Origin: Lentimicrobiaceae bacterium
Lineage (GTDB): Bacteria; Bacteroidota; Bacteroidia; Bacteroidales; WCHB1-69
Direction of reading: 5' to 3'
DNA length: 6,745 bases
Assembly: GCA_009787675.1 (NCBI GenBank)
Contig: WQSU01000143.1
Span: 1 to 6,745, forward strand
Positions 1 through 6,580 of this stretch are shown one piece after another (positions within the stretch are counted from its first letter, which is position 1; every line of letters starts with the position of its first letter). A program made the position numbers and the translations under genes. The notes under the pieces are model-generated. The model saw only the letters and a program-made list of their open reading frames with translations, made no database searches and was not told where the DNA came from.

Positions 1-1247
1 CTTTGGGGAAAAGACTTTCATTATTAGGATTTTATAATTTTAAAAACATGGCGAGCCGTAACAACAACCACTCTGCTGATCTTGAGACCGGCAACTCTAT
101 TGATACACTTTTGCTTGATTATCGGAATAATACACTCTATAATAGAGTAGGAACATCGCTCAATTATGGGCATAATGGTATTAATTTTACTTTCGGGGCA
201 GCCTTTCAATCGTTAGTTCTTAAAGGCGCTTGCGAAACAGAGACGTCAGGGCTTGAGAGATTTCCGCCCAGATCTTATAATAATTTTATCCCTTATTTTT
301 CATCCTATATGCAACTTCCTAAAAGTGTGAGTCTTGATCTTTCTTACTCTTATGATATTGCTGAGCCCGATATTTCCTACCTGTTTCCCATGCCCAATTT
401 ATCAAATACACTTTATAAGATAGAGGGCAATCCCTATTTGACGCCGGAACGTTTTCATAATGCAGGCGTTAGAATGTGGTATTGGAATAGCGCCTCCATG
501 GTTAATATTTCGTTCAATACGGATATGAAGTTTTATGAAAATCAAATCGTTTATAATCAAATTACGAACTTGACAGAACAAGGCTATGTTACCACTTCCA
601 CACCCAGTAATGTAAAAGGGGGAAATAGTTTTTCTTCATACATTTGGACTAACTTTCCTATTGTGAAGACGGTATTGACTATGAATGTCTCCGTTAACGG
701 AAGAATCAGCAATTCGCCGGTTTTTATCAATACTGTTGAAAACATTACCAATTCAAAAGGTTATGGTGGAAATATAGGGTTAAATTTAACGATAGGGCAA
801 AAACTAACTTTTAACGCAGGAACAAGTATCTCGCAAACATTCACCCAATATTCCATTCAAATAGATAGAAATCAAAGTTATATTAATTACTCTGCCAACA
901 TTAACGCCAAATGGCAGGTGTTTAAAAAAACATATTTGGAGGGTACTTACAGGTTTAGCAATTACACCAATAAGAAACTTGATTTTATCCAAGATTTTCA
1001 TATATTAAATCTATCTGTACGACAAGTAATTGGGAAGAAAAACCAGTGGGAGTTACGTGCCGCCGCCGTGGATATTTTAAACCAAAATGAATATATAAGA
1101 AACACGGCAGCAGTGAATTACACAGAATACCGCACTGCCCCAACCCTTGCTCGCTATTTTATGCTTACGGTTTCGTATAACATAAAAGGATTTGAAGTGA
1201 AAAACACCGGAAACCAAAGAACGCAGACGAGAGTGGTGAGGAATTAG
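1..1247 (+). CDS. Outer-membrane beta-barrel protein, TonB-dependent-receptor-like, 3' part (5' end outside window)
   Basis: The frame is open from the first bases, so this is the C-terminal ~415 residues of a larger protein; the TTG at 3-5 is not a believable start. What is seen: alternating polar/aromatic strands throughout, a segment of the form LSYSYD...PDISYLFP followed by EGNPYLTPE (about residues 141-149 of the visible part), and a late barrel strand RYFMLTVSYNIKGFE. The P-x-I-x-x-L-x-P then GNP-x-L-x-PE pattern is typical of the barrel of Bacteroidota TonB-dependent receptors and the related 'outer membrane protein beta-barrel family'. It would sit in the outer membrane and import a ligand or assemble with partners; no substrate can be read from it. 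The plug domain and signal peptide lie upstream of the window. It ends in a short polar tail, and its TAG stop is inside the first unit of a tandem repeat. A GLPGLI gene follows, a pairing often seen in this phylum. Confidence 0.88.
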   Translation, partial: LGKRLSLLGFYNFKNMASRNNNHSADLETGNSIDTLLLDYRNNTLYNRVGTSLNYGHNGINFTFGAAFQSLVLKGACETETSGLERFPPRSYNNFIPYFSSYMQLPKSVSLDLSYSYDIAEPDISYLFPMPNLSNTLYKIEGNPYLTPERFHNAGVRMWYWNSASMVNISFNTDMKFYENQIVYNQITNLTEQGYVTTSTPSNVKGGNSFSSYIWTNFPIVKTVLTMNVSVNGRISNSPVFINTVENITNSKGYGGNIGLNLTIGQKLTFNAGTSISQTFTQYSIQIDRNQSYINYSANINAKWQVFKKTYLEGTYRFSNYTNKKLDFIQDFHILNLSVRQVIGKKNQWELRAAAVDILNQNEYIRNTAAVNYTEYRTAPTLARYFMLTVSYNIKGFEVKNTGNQRTQTRVVRN

Positions 1248-1296
1248 GAATTACGAATTAGGAATTACGAATTAGGAATTACGAATTAGGAATTAC
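1241..1296. repeat. Tandem repeat, four perfect 14-bp units (GAATTAGGAATTAC)
   Basis: Units lie at 1241-1254, 1255-1268, 1269-1282 and 1283-1296, all identical, followed by a partial GA. Each unit is two near-identical heptamers, GAATTAG and GAATTAC. The stop codon of the upstream barrel gene (TAG, 1245-1247) lies in the first unit, so the array starts inside the coding sequence. Copy number probably varies between strains by slippage. No function is evident. Confidence 0.97.
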
Positions 1297-1302
1297 GAGA
1301 TA

Positions 1303-1422
1303 CACCTTTACACCTATCCACCTATCCACCTATCCACCTATCCACCTGTCCACCTATCCACCTATCCACCTTTACACCTATCCACCTATCCACCTTTACA
1401 CCTATCCACCTATCCACCTAAA
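1303..1422. repeat. Tandem repeat, fifteen 8-bp units (CACCTATC consensus)
   Basis: Fifteen consecutive 8-bp units with no gaps. Ten are CACCTATC, one is CACCTGTC (1343-1350), three are CACCTTTA (1303, 1367, 1391) and the last is CACCTAAA. The TTTA variants recur at intervals (TTTA, six intervening units, TTTA, two units, TTTA), which suggests duplication of multi-unit blocks as well as single units. The array starts 6 bp after the 14-bp array and ends 11 bp before the ATG of the GLPGLI gene, so it makes up most of that gene's upstream region. The unit length is not a multiple of three and there are no spacers, so it is neither coding nor CRISPR. Confidence 0.97.
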
Positions 1423-1433
1423 AACAAACACTT

Positions 1434-2177
1434 ATGATAAAACGAACCACTTTATTAATGTTAATCGTCTTTTTGGCAGGTAATTTTTGCTTTTGTCAAG
1501 AAAATGGGGTTGTGACTTATACAGTTACACATAATTGGGTAAAAAAAATAACGGCTTGTGAATATCTTTCCAAAGCGTATAGAGATCGCTATGCCTATAC
1601 CTGGTCAGGTGATAATGAATGGGAAACGAAAGCAGAGCTGAAGTTTAATGTTTGGGAATCTCGCTACGAGAAAAAGCCGGATGATGAACATACGTGGAGT
1701 AGGGGAGAAGATTATTTTATTTATAGGAACAGGGAAACAAACGAAATGCTTGATATTATGACCGTATTGAGCAAAGACTACGCGCTTCAAGATTCTATTG
1801 TTTGCCAAAACTGGAAAATTAAAAACGACATGAAAGAGGTTGCCGGGCGTATCTGCATGAATGCTTCCTACTTTGATACAATAAGAGGAAAAGAGGTGAT
1901 TGCATGGTTTGCATTGGATTTACCTGTTTCTGCCGGTCCGGACAGATATTGCGGTTTGCCCGGCATGATTCTCGAAGTGAACGAAGCCAACGGAGCTGTG
2001 GTGTACACAGCCACACATATTTTGTTTTCCGATGAAAGGATAGAAATTCAAAAGCCTGACGTTAAGAAAAAAAGGAAAATAATTGACAATCAAGAATTTA
2101 AAAGAATCGAAGCTAAATATATTGGCGAATGTAAAAAAATGGAACGCCCCTATTTTTGGGGTGGGTTTCCGTTTTAA
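1434..2177 (+). CDS. GLPGLI family secreted protein
   Basis: A 247-residue protein. Residues 1-21 form a signal peptide: MIKR, a hydrophobic stretch LLMLIVFLAG, then a likely cleavage near FCFC|QE. There is no clear lipobox, so a periplasmic or outer-membrane-associated product is more likely than a lipoprotein. The family hallmark is CGLPGMILEV at residues 173-182, preceded by the usual WKI...EVAG-x-x-C region (about 127-141) and VIAWFALDLPVSAGP (155-169). These features match the Bacteroidota GLPGLI family, which has no established biochemical function and often sits beside TonB-dependent receptor genes, as here. The start is the ATG that directly gives the signal peptide; it is preceded by an A-rich leader and no Shine-Dalgarno motif, normal for the phylum. 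The 3' end is suspicious: the frame stops at TAA 2175-2177, but a coding-like tail continues one frame over to 2251. Confidence 0.88.
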   Translation: MIKRTTLLMLIVFLAGNFCFCQENGVVTYTVTHNWVKKITACEYLSKAYRDRYAYTWSGDNEWETKAELKFNVWESRYEKKPDDEHTWSRGEDYFIYRNRETNEMLDIMTVLSKDYALQDSIVCQNWKIKNDMKEVAGRICMNASYFDTIRGKEVIAWFALDLPVSAGPDRYCGLPGMILEVNEANGAVVYTATHILFSDERIEIQKPDVKKKRKIIDNQEFKRIEAKYIGECKKMERPYFWGGFPF

Positions 2178-2251
2178 AAAGAGATGAGACCTTTGCAAAA
2201 AAGGAGGTTGCCGGTGAGCAAAAAAGGCAGATGGATTACGGAAAATATTAA
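2172..2251 (+). other. Possible frameshifted C-terminal tail of the GLPGLI gene
   Basis: The GLPGLI frame ends ...GGFPF-TAA at a TTTT run (2172-2175). One extra T there would give PFLKRDETFAKKEVAGE, continuing through QKRQMDYGKY to TAA at 2249-2251, about 25 further residues. The tail is charged and protein-like, and it leaves a normal gap before the next gene. Against this, the visible ending could be the true terminus, and short AT-rich stretches can look coding by chance. This is an inference, not a firm call. Confidence 0.35.
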
Positions 2252-2281
2252 AAAACAAAGGGGCAATTTGGAAAAGAATAA

Positions 2282-2289
2282 TATCTTTG
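2282..2289 (+). promoter_or_regulatory. Candidate Bacteroidota -7 promoter box (TATCTTTG)
   Basis: TATCTTTG matches the Bacteroidota sigma-A -7 consensus TAnnTTTG exactly and lies 23 bp upstream of the ATG at 2313, leaving room for a short leader. A TTTG at 2267-2270 is too close to be a normally spaced -33 element, so only the -7 half is supported. If real, it gives the methyltransferase and the rest of the cassette their own promoter. Confidence 0.45.
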
Positions 2290-2312
2290 CAATTACTAAA
2301 AAACCTATTAAG

Positions 2313-3692
2313 ATGCTTACAAAAGAATACATTACTGAACTGAAACATAAAGGGAATGGAGAAATCCACACCCTAATTAATGCTCAACGCGATGTGGGTG
2401 CTATCAACTATATCCTTGAAAGTTTAGGACAACTTCCTAAAAATTTCAATCCGGATTTTCTATATAACCTTCTGAGTCATAACCATTCTCAAGTCAGGCT
2501 CAATGCTGTAAAAAATTTAGGAAAATTAAATGGTCAATCGGATACAGCAACTCTTTATCAGTTTTATCAAACAGAGACAGACACTGGAGTAAGGCGAGAA
2601 ATAGTCTCTTCCATTGGCAGACAAAGAAAATGTGTCAACAAACCAATTTTATACAGTTTTTTAAGCGATACTGACCCGAAAATTATTTGCCAAGCTATAC
2701 GCGGTTTATTGGTTTTTGAAAAAGATAAAGAAGTTGAAGAGCATTTGCGACCGCTTGTAAATCATGAAAATGAAATGGTGCGGAATGTGATTTACAAAGA
2801 ATATTTTGCCAAAGAAAAAAAGAATGAAAGTGCTTTGCCTCATGCCGAAACTTACGATTTTCTTAAAAATGTAATTGTAAATGCAGATGTTTTAGAGGCG
2901 CTTAAATTTGTACCTGATGAAAGTGTGCATTTGACTTTTACTTCGCCACCGTACTATAACGCTCGCGACTATTCAATTTATCCGAGTTACCAAGCATATT
3001 TAGAATTCTTAGATAGGGTTTTTCAAGAAACACATAGAATTACAAAAGAAGGCAGATTTTTGATTGTCAATACTTCGCCAATAATTATTCCTCGTGTAAG
3101 TCGTTCGCATTCAAGTAAACGTTACGGTATTCCGTTCGATTTACACCCTTATTTAGTAAAAAATGGTTGGGAATTTATTGATGATATTGTTTGGTTAAAA
3201 CCTGAAGCAAGCGTTAAAAACCGTGTTGGAGGATTTATGCAACATCGTAAACCGTTGGGATATAAACCCAATTCTGTAACAGAATATTTAATGGTTTATC
3301 GAAAATCTACTGAAAAATTATTGGATTGGAACATACGCAGCTACGATTATAAAACAGTTGAGGAAAGTAAAGTCGCAGACGGTTACGAAACTACAAACGT
3401 TTGGAAAATAGACCCCTGCTTTGATAAAGTACACTCGGCTATTTTTCCTGTTGAATTGTGCAAAAGAGTAATACAATACTACTCTTACAAAGGCGATTTG
3501 GTTTTTGACCCATTTGGAGGCAGTGGTACAATGGGAAGAACCGCCAAAGCATTAGACCGCTCATTTTTTCTAACCGAACAAGAGCCGAAATACTTTGAAT
3601 ATATGCAATCAAAGCAAAAAGACAGTCAATTATTTAAAGAGCGTAAAACCCAATTTTTATCATTAGAACAATTTAAAGAAGTAGCAAAATGA
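2313..3692 (+). CDS. HEAT-repeat-fused DNA methyltransferase, beta class, probably N4-cytosine
   Basis: A 459-residue protein from the chosen start at 2313. Residues ~45-165 contain HEAT-like alpha-helical repeats (HSQVRLNAVKNLGKL 58-72; TDTGVRREIVSSIG 89-102; TDPKIICQAIRGLLVF 120-135; HENEMVRNVIYKEYF 151-165). Residues ~185-435 are a SAM-dependent amino-methyltransferase: catalytic motif IV TSPPY (210-214) comes first and the SAM-binding motif I FDPFGGSGT (398-406) last, which is the beta-class order. HSAIFPVELCKRVI (374-387) is the expected helix before motif I. SPPY favours N4-cytosine, though N6-adenine is not excluded. It should methylate the site cut by the next gene product, with which it shares an ATGA overlap (3689-3692). 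An in-frame ATG at 2184 would add 43 Lys/Arg-rich residues. I prefer 2313 because a -7 box lies just upstream of it and the extension looks non-coding and may overlap the previous gene's tail. Confidence 0.88.
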   Translation: MLTKEYITELKHKGNGEIHTLINAQRDVGAINYILESLGQLPKNFNPDFLYNLLSHNHSQVRLNAVKNLGKLNGQSDTATLYQFYQTETDTGVRREIVSSIGRQRKCVNKPILYSFLSDTDPKIICQAIRGLLVFEKDKEVEEHLRPLVNHENEMVRNVIYKEYFAKEKKNESALPHAETYDFLKNVIVNADVLEALKFVPDESVHLTFTSPPYYNARDYSIYPSYQAYLEFLDRVFQETHRITKEGRFLIVNTSPIIIPRVSRSHSSKRYGIPFDLHPYLVKNGWEFIDDIVWLKPEASVKNRVGGFMQHRKPLGYKPNSVTEYLMVYRKSTEKLLDWNIRSYDYKTVEESKVADGYETTNVWKIDPCFDKVHSAIFPVELCKRVIQYYSYKGDLVFDPFGGSGTMGRTAKALDRSFFLTEQEPKYFEYMQSKQKDSQLFKERKTQFLSLEQFKEVAK

Positions 3693-4597
3693 CACTGACA
3701 GACCAAATAGTAAAAAGCATAATCACAAGAATAATCAAGTCGCAGGATTACAGAATTGAGATTGTTAATTTAATAAATGCTGAATTTCTGCAATTTGCAG
3801 TAGATTTTTTCAAGAAAATTGCTTACGCAAAATTGGATTCCGAAGAAATAACGATTGATTGGTATAAGAAAGCGTTTATGGATGAGGCTTTGCCTTCGGA
3901 TGATATTGCAATAAATTCAGGTCTGAACAAAAAGACAATCAGCAATATGTACGGAGCAGCTACAAAAACGATTGTCATTGAAGCTGCAAACGAACACTTT
4001 GAATCACTTTACAGTAGTATTCAGGCGCTTGTCGAAATGGAAAAAGAAATTGACTTGACTTTGACAATCAAAATGAAAGGCGTTTCAGTTGATTTGAATG
4101 TGTCAGAAAGTTTGATAGTTATCAACACTTTGGCGGTAAAGCGAGCTGCCTTGCGTGGCGGTTTGTGGAGTACGGCAGGAAAAAGTGCCGAAAAATATCT
4201 GATGCTGACGTTATGCAAATTATATCAAGTTCCTGAAAATAACTACAATGCCTCACATTTCGTAAAAGACAGAGGCAAAAAGGTTGATAGAGAAGTTGAT
4301 TCTTATTTACTCAAGGAGGACAAGGAGTATTTGTGCGAAGTCAAGCTAATGGGCAAAGGAAATCCCGAAAGTGCAGACGCGATTATTGCTCGTGATAGTA
4401 ATGTGTTTGTTGCCGACACTCTTTCACAACAAAACAAAAATCAATGTGACCAATTAGGCGTAAGTTGGATTGCACTACGAGACAAGGACGGCTACAAACG
4501 CTTTAAATTGGCTTTGGAAAAATTGCACATCCCGCATACAGACTATAGCGGCGATTTGGATGTTGATTTACCAGAAATTTTAGACGGATTATTTTGA
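3689..4597 (+). CDS. Type II restriction endonuclease, PD-(D/E)XK fold, CfrBI-family-like
   Basis: A 302-residue protein whose start overlaps the methyltransferase stop by four bases (ATGA), implying coupled translation. A helical N-terminal half (1-~115), including a segment SGLNKKTISNMYG that could contact DNA, precedes a nuclease core. Visible core features: WSTAGKSAEKYLMLTL (160-175, with E168 in the early core helix), then KVDREVDSYLL with D204, a short turn, and YLCEVKLMGKG giving E217-x-K219, the PD-(D/E)XK catalytic triad, followed by GNPESADAIIARDS. From recall of the family this resembles CfrBI-type endonucleases, whose known member recognises CCWWGG and whose partner methylase makes N4-methylcytosine. 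That agrees with the TSPPY methylase next door, but specificity cannot be read here and the family name is a recollection, not a search result. The restriction-endonuclease call is much firmer than the CfrBI assignment. Confidence 0.78.
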   Translation: MTLTDQIVKSIITRIIKSQDYRIEIVNLINAEFLQFAVDFFKKIAYAKLDSEEITIDWYKKAFMDEALPSDDIAINSGLNKKTISNMYGAATKTIVIEAANEHFESLYSSIQALVEMEKEIDLTLTIKMKGVSVDLNVSESLIVINTLAVKRAALRGGLWSTAGKSAEKYLMLTLCKLYQVPENNYNASHFVKDRGKKVDREVDSYLLKEDKEYLCEVKLMGKGNPESADAIIARDSNVFVADTLSQQNKNQCDQLGVSWIALRDKDGYKRFKLALEKLHIPHTDYSGDLDVDLPEILDGLF

Positions 4598-4619
4598 TAT
4601 ACTAATTTATACAGATACT

Positions 4620-5459
4620 ATGCCCGAAGAAAAAATTATACACGGTTCTCTTTTTGAAGATGACTATCTCGTTCGCTCTTTGGGTGGTATAGTGTCGCAA
4701 CCTGAAACAGCACTAACTGAATTAGTTGCTAATGCGTGGGATGCAGGCGCTACCGAAGTCAAAATCTTTATTCCAAGTGAAAAAGGACAGAAATTGACTG
4801 TAGAAGATAACGGCGTCGGGATGTCTCAAGAGGACTTTCATAACAGATGGATGAAATTACGCTATGACAGAATAAAACACCAAGGAAAGAAAGTAATTTT
4901 TCCTATTGGAATACAAGGAACAAGATTTGCTTACGGAAGAAACGGTGTTGGCAGGCATGGTTTGTTATGTTTTAATGATAATGAATACTATATCCAAACA
5001 ACTAAAGACGGGAAAAACCTTACCCTAACAGTTACTACGCAAATTAAAGATATGCCGATTGCAATTACTAATGAAGAAGAAAGTAATGCAGATAAAATGG
5101 CTCACGGTACAAAATTAGAAGTTATTGTGTTGCAAAATTTGCCTAATATTGAACGAATTAGAGATATTATTGCAGCAAAATTTTTGCATGATCCGCAATT
5201 TAAGATAGAAATCAATAGAGTAAGTTTACAATTAGAAGACTTGAAGGGTTTTTTAGACCAAACCACAATCAATGTACCTGATACGGACATTTCGTTAATG
5301 GCGTATTTCATTGACTCTCAAAAAGCACTGCGAAAATCTATCTATCAAGGTATTGCCTTTTGGCAAGGCGGGCGATTGGTTGGAGAGCCTTCGTGGATTT
5401 TGGGACAAGAAGTAATTTTGACGGAAGAACAACATTGGCAAAAAGATACACCGTGGTAG
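4620..5459 (+). CDS. GHKL (MutL/MORC/Hsp90-like) ATPase, N-terminal part of a frameshifted ATPase-nuclease
   Basis: The reading frame gives 279 residues, but only the first ~266 are native sequence; the last 13 come from reading past a lost base. The Bergerat ATP-binding fold is complete: ELVANAWDAGA (34-44, with the Mg-binding Asn38), DNGVGM (63-68), GRNGVGRHGL lid (106-115) and AHGT (161-164). This combination is that of the GHKL ATPases of the MutL, MORC and Hsp90 type rather than histidine kinases. A second domain begins near residue 190, and YQGIAFWQGGRLVGEPSW (242-259) resembles the S5-fold strand that completes the active site in MutL/MORC proteins. The gene lies 22 bp after the endonuclease on the same strand with no separate promoter visible. 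Such ATPases are known from restriction-modification operons and would act as an ATP-gated DNA clamp. The truncated product would lack part of the S5 domain and the whole nuclease. Confidence 0.85.
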   Translation: MPEEKIIHGSLFEDDYLVRSLGGIVSQPETALTELVANAWDAGATEVKIFIPSEKGQKLTVEDNGVGMSQEDFHNRWMKLRYDRIKHQGKKVIFPIGIQGTRFAYGRNGVGRHGLLCFNDNEYYIQTTKDGKNLTLTVTTQIKDMPIAITNEEESNADKMAHGTKLEVIVLQNLPNIERIRDIIAAKFLHDPQFKIEINRVSLQLEDLKGFLDQTTINVPDTDISLMAYFIDSQKALRKSIYQGIAFWQGGRLVGEPSWILGQEVILTEEQHWQKDTPW

Positions 5460-6529
5460 TATCCACAAACGATTTGTCCGAAGAAGTAAAAGAAGATTGG
5501 TCTGGATTCAAAAATAGCGAAACAATGCAAAAAGTTTACGATGCAGTTTCTACTTATGTTAATGAAAAAATCACAGAGTTATCTCGTTTTTCTATTGATG
5601 AAACGAAAGCAATTATAAAGCAGGAATTTAGAGAAAAATTAAAAGATGCCTCACCTTTAACTCTCTACGAAATAGATGAGGTTATAGAAAATATTTCTAT
5701 AAATACGCCAAAAGCGAAACAGGAATCTGTAATGCTTGCCGTTGATGCAATTATTAATTTAGAAAAAAGTAAAAGCGGAAAAGAACTTTTAGCCAAATTA
5801 GCATTACTGAATGAAGATGATATTGAGGGATTAAATCAATTACTTAACAAATGGACAGTAAAAGATGCATTGGCTGTTTTGAATGAGATAGATAGAAGAT
5901 TAACAGTAATAGAAGCAATTAGAAAACTTTCAAAAGATGCTAACATTAATGAGTTGCACATATTACATCCTCTGGTAACAGAGGCAAGATGGTTATTTGG
6001 CCCCGAATATGATTCAGCAGAATATATATCTAACCGTCAACTGCAAACTGTAATAGGTACTTTATTTAAGGACAAAGCTATTCAACGAAAAGACATAAAT
6101 TATAAGAAGCGTCCAGATATTGTATGTTTAGAAAATTCAACAATGGCAATTACCGGAACAGAAGAATTTTCAGACGAAATAGAATTATCTACAATTAACA
6201 AAATCCTGATAGTCGAATTAAAAAGAGGAGGTTATAAAATTACACGAGAGGAAATTTTTCAAGCGCAAGGCTATTCAATGGATTTAATTTCTTCATTTCA
6301 GAAAGCAAGAATAAATGCTTTTGTTGTCGGAGATAGTGTTGCCGATAATATTCAAAGAACTGCTAAAATTGGAGATAATGATGAAGGAAAAGTTTTTGTA
6401 TCAACTTTTTCACAATTAGTTGATACAGCAGAAAAACGGCTTTTTGGATTAAGAGAAAAACTTGCATCAATGTATGATGATGTACCCGGAATGGATTTAT
6501 ATAAACAAACACAACTGCATTTTAAATAG
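5360..6529 (+). CDS. C-terminal part of the same gene: S5 remainder, helical linker and PD-(D/E)XK nuclease domain
   Basis: The open frame runs from a TTG at 5360, but native sequence begins at about 5417 (FDGRTTLAKRYTVVV); the first 19 residues are an out-of-frame overlap, so this is not an independent gene. In the reconstructed ~636-residue protein, ~267-285 finishes the S5-like domain, with a Lys in LAKRY as a candidate for its ATP-contacting residue. Residues ~290-450 are helical and charged. A segment ELHILHPLVTEARWLFGPEYDSA precedes a nuclease core: RPDIVCL (D500), IVELKRGG (E533-x-K535) and EEIFQAQGYSMDL, the pattern of a PD-(D/E)XK nuclease with a following Q-x-x-x-Y-type helix. The layout recalls the Shedu (DUF4263) nuclease family, stated as resemblance only. 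As sequenced, no good start codon serves this half, so the nuclease is probably not made unless the lost base is an error. Confidence 0.82.
   Translation: MARRAIGWRAFVDFGTRSNFDGRTTLAKRYTVVVSTNDLSEEVKEDWSGFKNSETMQKVYDAVSTYVNEKITELSRFSIDETKAIIKQEFREKLKDASPLTLYEIDEVIENISINTPKAKQESVMLAVDAIINLEKSKSGKELLAKLALLNEDDIEGLNQLLNKWTVKDALAVLNEIDRRLTVIEAIRKLSKDANINELHILHPLVTEARWLFGPEYDSAEYISNRQLQTVIGTLFKDKAIQRKDINYKKRPDIVCLENSTMAITGTEEFSDEIELSTINKILIVELKRGGYKITREEIFQAQGYSMDLISSFQKARINAFVVGDSVADNIQRTAKIGDNDEGKVFVSTFSQLVDTAEKRLFGLREKLASMYDDVPGMDLYKQTQLHFK
5415..5420 (+). other. Frameshift site: apparent loss of one T in a T4 run
   Basis: At 5412-5425 the upstream frame reads gta-att-ttg-acg-gaa, while the downstream coding frame reads ttt-gac-gga from 5417. 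Adding one T to the run at 5416-5419 gives V-I-F-D-G-R-T-T-L-A-K-R-Y, a smooth continuation into the next segment. The sequence is not a canonical X-XXY-YYZ slippery heptamer, so programmed -1 frameshifting is unlikely; an indel is the simpler reading. Confidence 0.8.
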
Positions 6530-6580
6530 TAGAGCGAATGTACAACAATACGGCTGCTTTTCTGTCTTATTTTTCAAAAA

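Noticed and set aside
1303..1422. CRISPR array
   Set aside because: Contiguous 8-bp units without spacers; this is a simple tandem repeat.
2145..2163. Rho-independent terminator formed by CGCCCC...GGGGTG
   Set aside because: The stem is short with a G-U pair, lies inside the GLPGLI coding sequence, and the following tract is not a clean U-run.
1920..2369. 149-residue minus-strand ORF
   Set aside because: It lies opposite the GLPGLI gene and the intergenic region, is Phe-rich as expected from antisense of Lys/Glu-rich AT sequence, and shows no motif.
5360..5416. TTG at 5360 as an independent start of a separate nuclease gene
   Set aside because: The first 19 residues are an out-of-frame reading of the ATPase coding sequence; homologous-looking continuity begins only at 5417.
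5412..5425. Programmed -1 ribosomal frameshift
   Set aside because: A-ATT-TTG is not a canonical slippery heptamer and no clear downstream stimulatory structure was seen; a lost T explains it more simply.
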